A DNA stretch of 64,000 nucleotides from Terriglobia bacterium (GTDB lineage: Bacteria; Acidobacteriota; Terriglobia; Versatilivoradales; Versatilivoraceae). Of this stretch, positions 45,283-54,200 are shown in pieces. The translations under genes were made by a program, and so were the position numbers. Within the stretch, counting starts at the first letter, position 1. Each line of letters begins with the position of its first letter. The stretch is taken from the NCBI GenBank assembly GCA_951813285.1, contig OX638355.1, positions 4,359,136 through 4,423,135 on the forward strand, given 5' to 3'. The notes under the pieces are model-generated. The model saw only the letters and a list, made by a program, of their open reading frames with translations, made no database searches and was not told the DNA's origin.

Positions 45283-45985
45283 GCCCCTGCCCTGGTGGGC
45301 GGATCATACGAGAATTAAACAATCGGAAATCGACCGATCCCTTCCCGACCTTGGTATCCCGTCACGGTTAACCTCAACGCCTTAGTGACCCTTCGTCGTT
45401 CTTCGTGGCCCTTCGTGGATAGCTCTTTTTCCTTTTGTCTCAGAAGAGCCGGTCTCCGGGGCCTCGCGCTTTCGGCCCTCTGCTGTCGCCGCCTTCGCGG
45501 CTCGACGTGGAGCTACTCCTTTCCATGGGCTCACGCCCACGGCTACCTGCTGCCGCCGCTCCGCGGCTCGATTGGTCGCCCGGGCGTTCGCCCGGGGATT
45601 ATCAATTACTAAAAAGTCCGCCCCTTCCCTGCCGGGCGGATCATACGAGAGTGAAACTATCAGAAATCGACCATCCTTTCGCGACCTTGGCATCCCGTCG
45701 CGGTTCACCTCAATGCCTTAGTGGCCCTTCGTTGTCATTCATGGCCCTTCGTGGATAACTGTTTTTCTTTTGTCTTTAGTCTTTCTTCGTTTGATTCAGG
45801 CAAGCCGAGCCCCTGCCGTGCAGATCATCCGAGGGTGAAACAATCAGAAATCGACCACCCCTTCGCGACCTTGGTACCCCGTCGCGGCTAACCTCAACGC
45901 CTTCGTGGCCCTTCGTCGTTCTTCGTGGCCCTTCGTGGATAACTCTTTTTCTTTTGTCCTTTTTGTTTGTTTCAGGTAAGCCGGC
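45283..45985 (+). repeat. Three family C composite elements, two near-tandem
   Basis: Each element reads GGGCGGATCATACGAGAGTG, AAACAATCAGAAATCGACC, a CCTTCGCGACCTTGGNACCC box, CGTCGCGGTTAACCTCAACG, the four 10-base units ending CTTCGTGGAT, CTCTTTTTCTTTTGTC and TCGTTTGNTTCAGNCAAGC. Starts are near 45286, 45628 and 45812. Sequence between the first and second copies is a separate GC-rich hairpin island. None has a credible ORF. Confidence 0.8.
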
Positions 45986-46480
45986 TCAAAACTTCTCCAG
46001 GTCGGCGAGAGCGGAGAGGCCGTTCTTCTTGAGAAAGTTGATGATGCCGCCTTCCCGATAGAGCCGGAGCATCATGGGAGGAATTTCAATCGGGATGGTC
46101 TGATCCCTGGTGAGGTTGCGAAGCACCTGAGCCGGAATGTTCAATTCCAGACGGTCGCTCTCCTCAATGGAGTCGGTATCGCCAATGATGCAGAGCAGCC
46201 CCAGATTGATGGCGTTGCGGAAGAAGATCCTGGCGAAGGACTTGGCGATGACGGCTTGCAGGCGGGAGTGCTTGAGCGCCACCGCCGCCGTCTCACGCGA
46301 ACTGCCGCAGCCGAAGTTGTGACCGGCCGCCACGAAGTCGCCGGGTTGAACCTGGCGGCGGAATTCCGGCCGATACTCGATGAAGCAGGCCTTGGCCAGC
46401 TCCCTGGGGTCGGTGGTGATGTTGTAGCGGCCGGGAGTAATCAGATCGGTGTTGATATTATCCCCGAACTTCCAGTTCAT
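45986..46480 (-). CDS. leuD: 3-isopropylmalate dehydratase small subunit
   Basis: A 164-residue aconitase-family small subunit. The ATG at 46480 begins MNWKFGDNINTDLITPGRYN, the family start; the longer frame to 46822 lies inside leuC. The loop GCGSSRETAAVALK and AKSFARIFFRNAINLG are the substrate and swivel signatures. It pairs with leuC 17 bases upstream. Short length and sequence match the archaeal/thermophile-type LeuD; other hydro-lyases of this class share these motifs. Confidence 0.9.
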   Translation of the reverse strand: MNWKFGDNINTDLITPGRYNITTDPRELAKACFIEYRPEFRRQVQPGDFVAAGHNFGCGSSRETAAVALKHSRLQAVIAKSFARIFFRNAINLGLLCIIGDTDSIEESDRLELNIPAQVLRNLTRDQTIPIEIPPMMLRLYREGGIINFLKKNGLSALADLEKF

Positions 46481-46497
46481 CGGATCGGAAACTCCGT

Positions 46498-47757
46498 TCA
46501 GACCACATGCGATCTTGGGTCGGTTATGATGCCGGTCAAGGCCGAAGCCGCGGCGGTCGCGGGGCTGGCCAGGTAAATCTTGGCCGTGGGGCTGCCCATT
46601 CGGCCCTCGAAGTTGCGGTTGCTGGTGGAAACGCACACCTCGTCGTCGTAGAGCACGCCACCCGAGCGGCCCAGGCAGGGCCCGCAACCAGGGCTGGAGA
46701 CCACCGCCCCGAAGTTGACGAACTCCTCGACGTATCCTCGCTGAAGCGCCTGCAGGTAGACCCGGCGCGAGGCCGGAGTGACAATGGCCCGCAACCCCTC
46801 CTTCACCCTCTTCCCCTTCCACATCCGGTGAACGACCTCGAGGTCTTCAATGCGGCAGTTGGTGCAGGATCCGATAAAGACCTGATCCACCGCGATCTTC
46901 TCTCTTTCGACCTGTTCCACAGGCACGTCGTTGTCGATATCCGGGGGGCAGGCAATCATGGGTTTGAGGTCCGACACATCGAAGCAAAGCTCCCGTTCGA
47001 AGGACGCCTCAGGATCGCTGCGCAGGGGTTCGAAGTCCACCAGTCGATCGTTTTCCTCGAGATAGGCTCGCGTCTGGTCGTCAGGGGCCACCACGGCTGC
47101 CTTGGCCCCCATTTCGGCGCTCATGTTGGTCAGCGTCAACCGGGCCGGCACGTTAAAGCCCTCCACCGTGGGTCCCGCGTATTCGATGACCCGGTAGTTG
47201 GCCCCGCCAGGACCCATCACCCTGGCCACCGCCAGCACGACGTCCTTGGAGTAACAGCCATTGGGCAGATCGCCGCTGACAGTGACCCGGATCGTCTGCG
47301 GAACCCGGAACCAGCTCTTGCCGGTGGCCATAGCGATAGCCGCGTCGGTCGAACCCACCCCGATGGTGAGGGCGCCCAGACCACCGCCGGTGGGGCTGTG
47401 GGAGTCCGCGCCCAGGATGAGGTTGCCCGGATTGATCAGGCGCTCCGACATGACCTGGTGGCAAACGCCGTCATAGACCACCGGAATGCCCTGTTCATCG
47501 GCAAACTTTCTGATCTGATTCTGCAACTTGGACATGGCCACGCTGGGGCTCGGAAAGGCGTGGTCAAAGGGAATAAAGATTTTCTTGGGATCGAATACCC
47601 GTTCGGCGATCTGGTGAAAGGGCTCCAAAGCCCAGGCGCAAGTGGTGTCATGGGCCATGACCAGATCCAGATCGGCCAGGATGAAATCCCCGGCTCGCAC
47701 CGCTCTCCCGCAGTGGTTGGAAAAAATCTTCTCCGCCAGTGTCTGAGGCATTTTCAT
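46498..47757 (-). CDS. leuC: 3-isopropylmalate dehydratase large subunit
   Basis: A 419-residue aconitase-family subunit. Fe-S ligands are seen in GSCTNCR and SSPGCGPC, with ADSHSPTGGG near residue 120. The length (about 420) fits the LeuC/HacA class with a separate small subunit. Most likely leucine biosynthesis, but 2,3-dimethylmalate or methylmalate dehydratases are similar; no other leu gene is in the window to confirm. Confidence 0.9.
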   Translation of the reverse strand: MKMPQTLAEKIFSNHCGRAVRAGDFILADLDLVMAHDTTCAWALEPFHQIAERVFDPKKIFIPFDHAFPSPSVAMSKLQNQIRKFADEQGIPVVYDGVCHQVMSERLINPGNLILGADSHSPTGGGLGALTIGVGSTDAAIAMATGKSWFRVPQTIRVTVSGDLPNGCYSKDVVLAVARVMGPGGANYRVIEYAGPTVEGFNVPARLTLTNMSAEMGAKAAVVAPDDQTRAYLEENDRLVDFEPLRSDPEASFERELCFDVSDLKPMIACPPDIDNDVPVEQVEREKIAVDQVFIGSCTNCRIEDLEVVHRMWKGKRVKEGLRAIVTPASRRVYLQALQRGYVEEFVNFGAVVSSPGCGPCLGRSGGVLYDDEVCVSTSNRNFEGRMGSPTAKIYLASPATAAASALTGIITDPRSHVV

Positions 47758-47833
47758 TCCAATGGCGGCCGGATCACGTCGAGCGCTTCACGGCCGGCCA
47801 ATCCCGCCGATCCAATCCTGAACAATCCCGGCC

Positions 47834-47863
47834 ATTATAGGGAATGGATCGAGATGATGGCAA
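47834..47863 (-). promoter_or_regulatory. Putative sigma70 promoter of leuCD
   Basis: Minus strand TTGCCA (47863-47858), 18-bp spacer, TATAAT (47839-47834), about 77 bases before leuC. Consensus match only. Confidence 0.6.
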
Positions 47864-47952
47864 ACAGACCGGGTGGCCCGCACCGCCGGCGTAGGCCCGC
47901 ACCCGGATGAGGATGCAACCTTCCCGGACACCCCCTCAACTGGAAGTACCGG

Positions 47953-48753
47953 CTACGGCCGGGCCGACCGGTGCGACAGGAGCCAGAGGAAAAAATCGGG
48001 TTCGGCGTAGGCCTGCTCCCAGGAATCATGGCCGACTCCCGCATACTCGCTGAAGCGCACCGGCTTTCCCTTGGCCTGCATTGCAGCCGCCATGCTGCGA
48101 GATTCCGAAACCGGCACCCGCGGGTCATCGGTTCCGTGAAATATCCAGACCGGTGTCGGGCCGATCCTGGCGGCCATGCTGCGGTAGGGATCGGAAGACA
48201 ATTCCAGCGGTGGATGGTCCTCAGGGACCTTGACTCCCGTCGGCGGCACAACACCGCCGCAGATCGGAGCCAGGGCGGCAAACCTTCCCGGATGCCTGGC
48301 CGCCAGACTCCAGGTGCCGTACCCTCCCATGGAAATTCCGGTGAGGAATACTCTGTCGGGATCCCCGCCAAAGTCCCGAACCGACGCCTCCAAGGCTGCC
48401 AGCGCCAGTCTCTCCATCGGGCTGTGGGTCCACCACATTCCCCTGCGGCACTGGGGCAGGACAACGATTGCCGGAACCCTCGCGGGATGCCGCCGAATGG
48501 CGGGGCCGATACCTACCAGCGTCTGGCGCCAACCGTCATCGCCCCGTTCGCCGTTGCCGTGGAGAAACAGCACCACCGGCCAGGTTTTCCGGGGCTCCCA
48601 CCCGACCGGAAGGAAAACCTGATAACGGTAGACCTCCGGACCGATGGCGAGGGTCCGTTCCAGGAACCCGCCCTGCCGTGGGGCCGAGGGCGACTGGCCC
48701 GAAACCGGCAGCAGGACAGCGGCCGTGCAGGTTGCAAAGATGAGAGATTTCAT
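47953..48753 (-). CDS. Secreted esterase / PHB-depolymerase-like alpha/beta hydrolase
   Basis: A 266-residue protein from the ATG at 48753 with GGAG about 10 bases upstream. Its first 20 residues (MKSLIFATCTAAVLLPVSGQ) form a signal peptide. FLHGNGERGDDG, nucleophile elbow TGISMGGYGTW, acid residue in GTDDPRVPV and histidine GHDSWEQAY are the parts of a LpqC/PHB-depolymerase-type esterase. Substrate likely a small ester or glycan-linked acyl group; unproven. Confidence 0.88.
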   Translation of the reverse strand: MKSLIFATCTAAVLLPVSGQSPSAPRQGGFLERTLAIGPEVYRYQVFLPVGWEPRKTWPVVLFLHGNGERGDDGWRQTLVGIGPAIRRHPARVPAIVVLPQCRRGMWWTHSPMERLALAALEASVRDFGGDPDRVFLTGISMGGYGTWSLAARHPGRFAALAPICGGVVPPTGVKVPEDHPPLELSSDPYRSMAARIGPTPVWIFHGTDDPRVPVSESRSMAAAMQAKGKPVRFSEYAGVGHDSWEQAYAEPDFFLWLLSHRSARP

Positions 48754-48978
48754 CAGGAACAGCTCCGTAAACCGCCGACATTTTAGGAACAGAAGCCCGA
48801 TTTCATCAAGTCGCCTTTCGAAAGACCCGGCTGTTGCCAATCCGAAAGCAACTCGCCGGCCCATGAAGCCATCTTTTCATGGGAATTCGAGCTGAAGATT
48901 GCTAAGCTACTCGTTTCAAAAGCGCAGGGATAAACAGCCGATCTCCAGCACGTTCGAGTGAGAAAGGAGAGAAGAACA

Positions 48979-49899
48979 ATGAACAGCTTCACGGACGGCA
49001 AGCCCCTTGACCAACCCAAATCAAAGCAGCCGGCCACCACAGGCATGACGGGTCGGTCCATGCCCCGCTGGGGATTGTTCGGCTTCATCATTCTGCTGGG
49101 ACTGCAGGTCTTTCTGATCTACCAGGTTCTGGGCAACAAGGACGAGATCCTCGAATCCCAGGACCAGGTGGCTGCCCTGGAAGACGAGATGATGGAGGCA
49201 GTAAGCGAGCAGCAGGAGCAGGATCAGAAGTTGGACCAGAAATTGGGCTCTTTGACCGCTGATTTCACGGTGGTGCAAAAACGGCTGGGTGTGACCCAGA
49301 AGGAATTGAACCGCGCCCGGGCCGCGGCCCGGCGGCTCAGGGAGGAGCAGGAGCGGTCCGTGCAGCAGCTCAACGTGGAAATCGCTCGAAAAGCCGATTC
49401 CCGACAGCTTTCCGAGTTGAAGACCGCCGCCGACAGTCGCTTCGGCGCCGTGGACGAGGATGTCAGCAAGGTCAAGACCGACGTGGAAGCCACACGCAAG
49501 GCTTTGGAGGGCGCCCGCCGCGACATCGTCGACGTTCGCGCCACCCTGACCCAGCAGATCGCCAGGAACAAGGATGAGCTCACGCAACTGCGTCTCAAGG
49601 GCGAGCGAAACTTCTACGAGTTCGACATTCAGAAGAAGAAGGGATTTGCCCTGGTCGGAGATATCCGCATCGGGGTGACCAAGACCAATCGCAGGAGGCA
49701 GCGCTACAACGTCCGCATTGTGGTCGACGACAGCACCTTGGAGAAGAAGCGGCGCACCATCAACGAGCCGGTGCAATTCCTGGTGGGCCCCACCAAGTTG
49801 CGATACGAACTGGTGGTCAATGAAGTCCGAAGGAACCGCATCATCGGTTACCTGAGCGTCCCCAAGGACAAGGGCTTGTCGGCTGAGCGCAAGTTGTAA
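48979..49899 (+). CDS. Membrane-anchored coiled-coil protein, function unknown
   Basis: A 306-residue protein with AAAGGAG 9 bases before the ATG. One membrane segment (about residues 34-54) follows a short cytoplasmic N-terminus. Residues about 60-215 are a long coiled coil (for example LDQKLGSLTADFTVVQKRL, then TRKALEGARRDIVDV). The last 90 residues form a beta-rich domain (FYEFDIQKKKGFALVGDIRIGVTKTN). No family is recognised. Alone between divergent and parallel genes. Confidence 0.75.
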   Translation: MNSFTDGKPLDQPKSKQPATTGMTGRSMPRWGLFGFIILLGLQVFLIYQVLGNKDEILESQDQVAALEDEMMEAVSEQQEQDQKLDQKLGSLTADFTVVQKRLGVTQKELNRARAAARRLREEQERSVQQLNVEIARKADSRQLSELKTAADSRFGAVDEDVSKVKTDVEATRKALEGARRDIVDVRATLTQQIARNKDELTQLRLKGERNFYEFDIQKKKGFALVGDIRIGVTKTNRRRQRYNVRIVVDDSTLEKKRRTINEPVQFLVGPTKLRYELVVNEVRRNRIIGYLSVPKDKGLSAERKL

Positions 49900-49964
49900 T
49901 CCAGGCCTGCTTCCCCTGATACTCCGTTTCCCGCTTCCCGGCCACCAGACGCGACTGAGAAGCC

Positions 49965-51308
49965 ATGACGGCCGCTCCGACCGTGCCCGCCGGAACGACC
50001 CCTACGCGATCATGGGTGTGGGGGTTGGGCCGGCTGGCTGTGTACGCCTACTACAAGGTCGAACGCATCGGCGGCCCGCTACCGGACGGCCCACTGCTGC
50101 TGGTCGCCAACCACCCCAACACCCTCATCGATCCGGCGGTCATTCAGGCCACGGCCGGACGCCGCATCCGGTTCCTCGCCAAGTCCACGCTCTTCACGCG
50201 GCACCCGCTCAGCCCGCTGATCCGCCGCTCGGGGGCGATTCCCGTCTACCGCAAGATGGATCCAGGCGTCGATACCTCCCGCAACCTGGAGATGTTTTCG
50301 GCGGTGGCAGCGTCGCTCGCGGCCGGCGAGACCATCTGCCTTTTCCCTGAAGGCACCAGTCACGCCCGCGGCCGACTCGCGCCGCTGCGGACCGGCGCCG
50401 CCCGCATGGCGCTCAACAGTTGCGCCGCTGGGTATCCGGTGAGCATCGTGCCGGTCGGTCTCAACTTCGACGCCATGGCCCACCTCCGCTCCCGGGTGAC
50501 AGTGGTCTACGGGCGCGCGCTGGACTGCGCGGACCTTGCCGCAGAATTTGCGGAGGACGAAGCGACCGTCATACGGGCTCTCACAGACCGGATCGAGCAC
50601 CGCCTCAAGCACTTGATGGTCGAAGCCGAGCCGCGGCACGACCTGCCCATCGTCGAGCGTATCGACCGCCTCTACTCCGCCGCCCGCGGAGCGTCGCGCG
50701 AGGCGCGGGAGCGGCTGGGCCGCCGTCGCCTGATTGCCGCGGGGATGGCGGAACTACGCCAGAGGGACCCGGCGCGGCTGGTCGAAATCATGGGGCAGGT
50801 GGAGGAATTCCGGATGAGTCTGGCTCGGTTCGGGCTCCGCGAACGCGACCTCGACCAACGCATCCCGGCCGGCGAGGTCATCCGCTTCACTCTGCGGGAA
50901 GGGCTCCTTGCTCTGCTGCTCGTCCCGATGGCGATGGCAACCGTCGTCGTCTTCGCCGTTCCCTACTGGCTCACCGACCGGATCGGCCGGTGGGCGCTGG
51001 ATCTCCAGAGCCGCGCGGTATGGCAGATCATCGGCGGCGGCCTGATCCACGCCGCCTGGATCGCGGCCATAGCCGCCTCGGCCGGCACTCGAACCGGGAC
51101 GGCGCCCGGCGTAGCGATCGGTCTTGCACTGGTGGCTCTGGCCATCCTGGGAACACTGGCGGTCGAGCGGGAATCCGCCGTCTGGCGCACCGTGCGCGCC
51201 TTCCTGGCGCTGCGCCGGATGCCGCTCCGGACTCGCAGCGCCCTGCGGCGAAGGCACAGGGCGCTCGCCGACGCGCTCGACGACGTGGATCGGCTACTGA
51301 GAGATTGA
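49965..51308 (+). CDS. 1-acyl-sn-glycerol-3-phosphate acyltransferase-like (PlsC) protein
   Basis: A 447-residue membrane enzyme. The catalytic motif NHPNTLID (NHx4D variant) and the FPEGTSHARG glycerol-phosphate site are at about residues 45-52 and 126-135. The C-terminal half is helical with two or three hydrophobic segments (about 310-400), which is longer than plain PlsC. It probably makes phosphatidate or acylates another lipid. The last 65 bases of the frame up to 51308 are Arg/Leu rich. Confidence 0.88.
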   Translation: MTAAPTVPAGTTPTRSWVWGLGRLAVYAYYKVERIGGPLPDGPLLLVANHPNTLIDPAVIQATAGRRIRFLAKSTLFTRHPLSPLIRRSGAIPVYRKMDPGVDTSRNLEMFSAVAASLAAGETICLFPEGTSHARGRLAPLRTGAARMALNSCAAGYPVSIVPVGLNFDAMAHLRSRVTVVYGRALDCADLAAEFAEDEATVIRALTDRIEHRLKHLMVEAEPRHDLPIVERIDRLYSAARGASREARERLGRRRLIAAGMAELRQRDPARLVEIMGQVEEFRMSLARFGLRERDLDQRIPAGEVIRFTLREGLLALLLVPMAMATVVVFAVPYWLTDRIGRWALDLQSRAVWQIIGGGLIHAAWIAAIAASAGTRTGTAPGVAIGLALVALAILGTLAVERESAVWRTVRAFLALRRMPLRTRSALRRRHRALADALDDVDRLLRD

Positions 51309-51560
51309 CAGGTAGAGGAGCGGTGAGAGTGAGAGGGTCGGGTCTCAGGATGGCGGAGGGGAAGGAGGCGACAAGCCCGCTCCTCCATCTGGGTAGAGAG
51401 GGACAGGTGGGGGGAATCGTCGAAGTTGTGGGAAGAAGGTTTGCGGTAGGGTATCAATACCACAGACGAGATCTGCAAGGCCGCGTCGCCGCTCTGGACC
51501 CCACTAATCCTCAACCCGTTCAGTCCGTGTTTGCTCAGGATTCATCCGGCAAGCGAATAC
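51309..51560. other. Gap between plsC-like gene and Sel1 gene
   Basis: About 250 bases in a convergent gap. It is purine-rich at the start (GGTAGAGGAGCGGTGAGAGT) and shows no gene, terminator hairpin with T tract or repeat I can support. Confidence 0.5.
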
Positions 51561-53375
51561 TTATGGCATACCCGCTTCAGTGCATTGGGTCCCCTCCTCA
51601 AACAGGCACTTCAGAGATTCCCTACGTTTTTGATGCCACCCGGCTTCTTCTTTGATCCCGCTCCACAACTCGACACTGAGTTCCTGTGCCCGCGCGGTCT
51701 GTTCGGGGGTCAGGACCTTCCGGAGCAGGTCTCTTTGCCCGCGGGCATTCTTGTGTGCCCGTGCGGCGGCAATATTGTACCAGGCAAAGGCGCGCACATT
51801 ATCCTGTGACACACCGTCGCCCCGGTGGTTGAATGCGCCTAAAATGAATTGTCCATGTGCCTGCCCCTGCTCGGCAGCCCTGCGAATCCACTTCACCGAC
51901 TCGCCACGGTTCTCCGGCACACCCATGCCGCGATAGTACGCGGAGCCGAGCTCTACTTGGGCGCGGGCGTACCCTTGCTCGGCGGCCTTGCGATACCACT
52001 TGACGGCCTCGGCGGTGTTTTTCGCCACACCCTTGCCTGCTTCATACGCGAATCCGACCGTTATTTGCGCCATTGCGTGCCCCTGCTCGGCAGCCCTGCG
52101 AATCCACTTCATCGACTCGCCGTGGTTCCTTCGCATGCCCGTACCCTGCATGTGCGCTAGCCCCAGGAGATATTGGGCATCGGGTAGCCCCCGCTCGGCA
52201 GCCATGTGAAGCCACTCCTTACCCTTCCTCGAATTCCTTTTCACGCCCATGCCCCACAGGAACATTTGGCCGAGATTGGATTGGGCCTGAAGATGCCCCT
52301 GCTCGGCGGCCAAGCGATACCACTTGACGGCCTCGGCACGGTATGCTGGCAGATGCTCCTCAGTAACGTAGAGATAGCCGAGCTGGAATTGGGCCTGGGC
52401 GTCGCCCTGGTCGGCTTGGCGACGGATTTCCGCGACCCCTTCCGACTCCCGCCAGGGCGTCCAGGACACCAACGCGCTTGCGGGTTCTTTGATGCTCAAA
52501 AAGTCGACGTCGGAGCTGAGTTCCTCCGCCTGTGCGATCTGATTGGCGGTCATGCGCGGCGTGAGTTGGTTTTTTGCGTCAACGGCACGCTCATATCCTT
52601 GAGCGACGGCATGAATATACCAGGCATAGGCACGGACGTAGTTCTCGGGCACGCCCTCCCCCTTTTCGTACTTTTCCCCAAGGCTGAACTGGGCCTGCTT
52701 GCGCCCCTGCTCGGCGGCCAGGCGAAACCACTTCACGGCTTCCGTATCGTTCTTAGGCAGGCCCCTGCCAACACTGTACGCCGCGCCCAGTAGGAGTTGG
52801 CAGTCGACGTGCCCCTGCTCGGCAGCCTTGCGCAGCCACCACACACCCTCGCCAAGGTTTTGCCGCACGCCAGCTCCGTGGAAGTACATGACACCGAGGT
52901 TGAATTGGGCCTGACGGAGCCCCTGCTCGGCGGCCAAGCGATACCACTTCGCGGCCTCGGCACCGCTTTTTTTCACGCCCGCGCCGCTCTTGTACAGGAC
53001 TCCGAGGCCGAATTGGCCCAATGCGTGCTGCTGCTCAGCGGCCAAGCGATACCACTTCAAAGCCTCGCCACGGTTCTCCGGCACCCCCATGCCGAGATAG
53101 TAGGCGGCGCCGAGCAGTGCTTGGGAGCGGGCGTGCCCCTGCTCGGCGGCCAAGCGATACCACTTCGCGGCCTCGGCGGTGTTTTTGGGCACACCTTCGC
53201 CTTCGTCGTACATCTCACCGAGTTTTGCTTGAGCCTCTGCGTTACCCTGTTCGGCCTGCCGACGGGTTTCCGTGACCCGCTCCGACTCCTGCCCGAGCGC
53301 CCTAGACGCGCTTAACGCCAACGCCAGTACGAAAAAGGCAGCAACCGCCGTTGATCTACCGAATGTCCACTTCAT
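51561..53375 (-). CDS. Secreted Sel1-repeat (SEL1-like) protein
   Basis: About 604 residues from the ATG at 53375 (GGGGAGAG lies upstream); the frame back to 53525 is unlikely. A signal peptide (about residues 1-28) leads into twelve Sel1-like repeats (36 residues, with YxxGxGVxxNxxEAxKWYRxAAEQG). They form two blocks of six. The linker after block one (LTPRMTANQIAQAEELSSDV) matches the tail after block two (VLTPEQTARAQELSVEL), and both blocks begin V(T/A)E(T/I)RRQA(E/D)QG, so the whole module is duplicated. Sel1 proteins scaffold protein complexes; no partner is known here. Confidence 0.9.
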   Translation of the reverse strand: MKWTFGRSTAVAAFFVLALALSASRALGQESERVTETRRQAEQGNAEAQAKLGEMYDEGEGVPKNTAEAAKWYRLAAEQGHARSQALLGAAYYLGMGVPENRGEALKWYRLAAEQQHALGQFGLGVLYKSGAGVKKSGAEAAKWYRLAAEQGLRQAQFNLGVMYFHGAGVRQNLGEGVWWLRKAAEQGHVDCQLLLGAAYSVGRGLPKNDTEAVKWFRLAAEQGRKQAQFSLGEKYEKGEGVPENYVRAYAWYIHAVAQGYERAVDAKNQLTPRMTANQIAQAEELSSDVDFLSIKEPASALVSWTPWRESEGVAEIRRQADQGDAQAQFQLGYLYVTEEHLPAYRAEAVKWYRLAAEQGHLQAQSNLGQMFLWGMGVKRNSRKGKEWLHMAAERGLPDAQYLLGLAHMQGTGMRRNHGESMKWIRRAAEQGHAMAQITVGFAYEAGKGVAKNTAEAVKWYRKAAEQGYARAQVELGSAYYRGMGVPENRGESVKWIRRAAEQGQAHGQFILGAFNHRGDGVSQDNVRAFAWYNIAAARAHKNARGQRDLLRKVLTPEQTARAQELSVELWSGIKEEAGWHQKRRESLKCLFEEGTQCTEAGMP

Positions 53376-53922
53376 CACTCTCCCCTCGCTGTGGTCTCGC
53401 CGTCGACTGGTCACGAGGGAAACAGTCGGCTTCTTCCCCCGGCACCCGTAGCTCCGGCGACGGAAAGCTGAGCATGCGCTGGGTCTGCTCATCGGGTCGA
53501 CACAAAACTGGGCTCCTTTCGACACCGAGTAGAACCATGGTAGTACGTCGGGACCGGCGTGTCGATCCCCTGCGCGGACTCAGTCAGCAGCCTGCTGGAG
53601 GCAGTCCACTAGTCAGAGCCCGGCACGTGAAGGGCTCAGCCACTCGCTCTTCCCGGCCGTGGAATCCAGTGCCGCAATTGCGTCCTGCTTCCAGCACCGC
53701 CTCGCCAGCCGAGGGATGCGGCGCGGTCGCGGTCCCGATCGCCCGGGAGGCTGCTTCCCGCCCCGACATGAGTACCCGGCCGGCCGGGTCGGCTGAAGTG
53801 AAGCAAGGCGTTGGGTCCACGACCTCTTGGTGAGCCGCGATCGGCATCAATGTCACCCGCAAGGCCAAGGCCACCGCGGCAACGCCAGGCGTGAACATGG
53901 GCATTAGCGTCCCCCGAGATGC
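53376..53922. other. Gap before tRNA-Phe, possible short ORF
   Basis: About 550 bases. A minus frame 53584-53904 encodes a short protein with a hydrophobic start, but codon use and lack of a ribosome-binding site make it doubtful. No other feature is visible. Confidence 0.4.
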
Positions 53923-53951
53923 TTGAAATGGCGGGGGACTTTCACTATACT
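53923..53951 (+). promoter_or_regulatory. Strong sigma70 promoter of tRNA-Phe
   Basis: TTGAAA (53923-53928), 17-bp spacer, TATACT (53946-53951). The mature tRNA starts 44 bases downstream. Between them is a 9-bp hairpin (GGCTTTGGC 53957-53965 with GCCAAAGCC 53980-53988) in the pre-tRNA leader. Confidence 0.7.
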
Positions 53952-53995
53952 TCCCAGGCTTTGGCCTAAGCGGCGCCGCGCCAAAGCCGCGGGAT

Positions 53996-54071
53996 GCCCA
54001 GGTAGCTCAGTCGGTAGAGCGCAGCCCTGAAAAGGCTGGCGTCGGCGGTTCAATTCCGTCCCTGGGCACCA
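53996..54071 (+). tRNA. tRNA-Phe (anticodon GAA)
   Basis: A full cloverleaf: acceptor GCCCAGG/CCTGGGC, D arm around TAGCTCAGTCGGTAGAGC, anticodon stem CAGCC/GGCTG with loop CTGAAAA (anticodon GAA), T arm GGCGG TTCAATT CCGTC. CCA is encoded at 54069-54071. Orphan tRNA gene flanked by unrelated genes. Confidence 0.93.
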
Positions 54072-54200
54072 ACGACCCACCCGAAAAGCATTTCGCTCCC
54101 CCGCCTGCTTACCCTGCCAAATCCGTAGTGCCGGGTGTATAATAAGTTCAAACTACCATCGTTTAGAATTTTAAAGCAGCTTCAGGCGCAAGGAGGAGTC

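Larger units (their letters stand above)
45133..45985. other. Repeat-filled region between mogA and leuD
   Basis: About 850 bases with no gene. It carries, in plus orientation, a family D copy (45157-45245), a family C element (45283-45450), a hairpin-rich GC island with CCATGGGCTCACGCCCACGG and GCCCGGGCGTTCGCCCGGG (45480-45605), and two more, near-tandem family C elements (45628-45808 and 45809-45985). Confidence 0.75.

Noticed and set aside
45159-45758. Small plus-strand ORFs in the repeats
   Set aside because: They are translations of dispersed repeats and shift frame between copies.
46507-47910. 467-codon plus-strand open frame opposite leuC
   Set aside because: Antisense of leuC, no start signal.
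53584-53904. 106-codon minus-strand frame with a hydrophobic start
   Set aside because: No ribosome-binding site, odd codon use, no known family; left as a doubtful gap.
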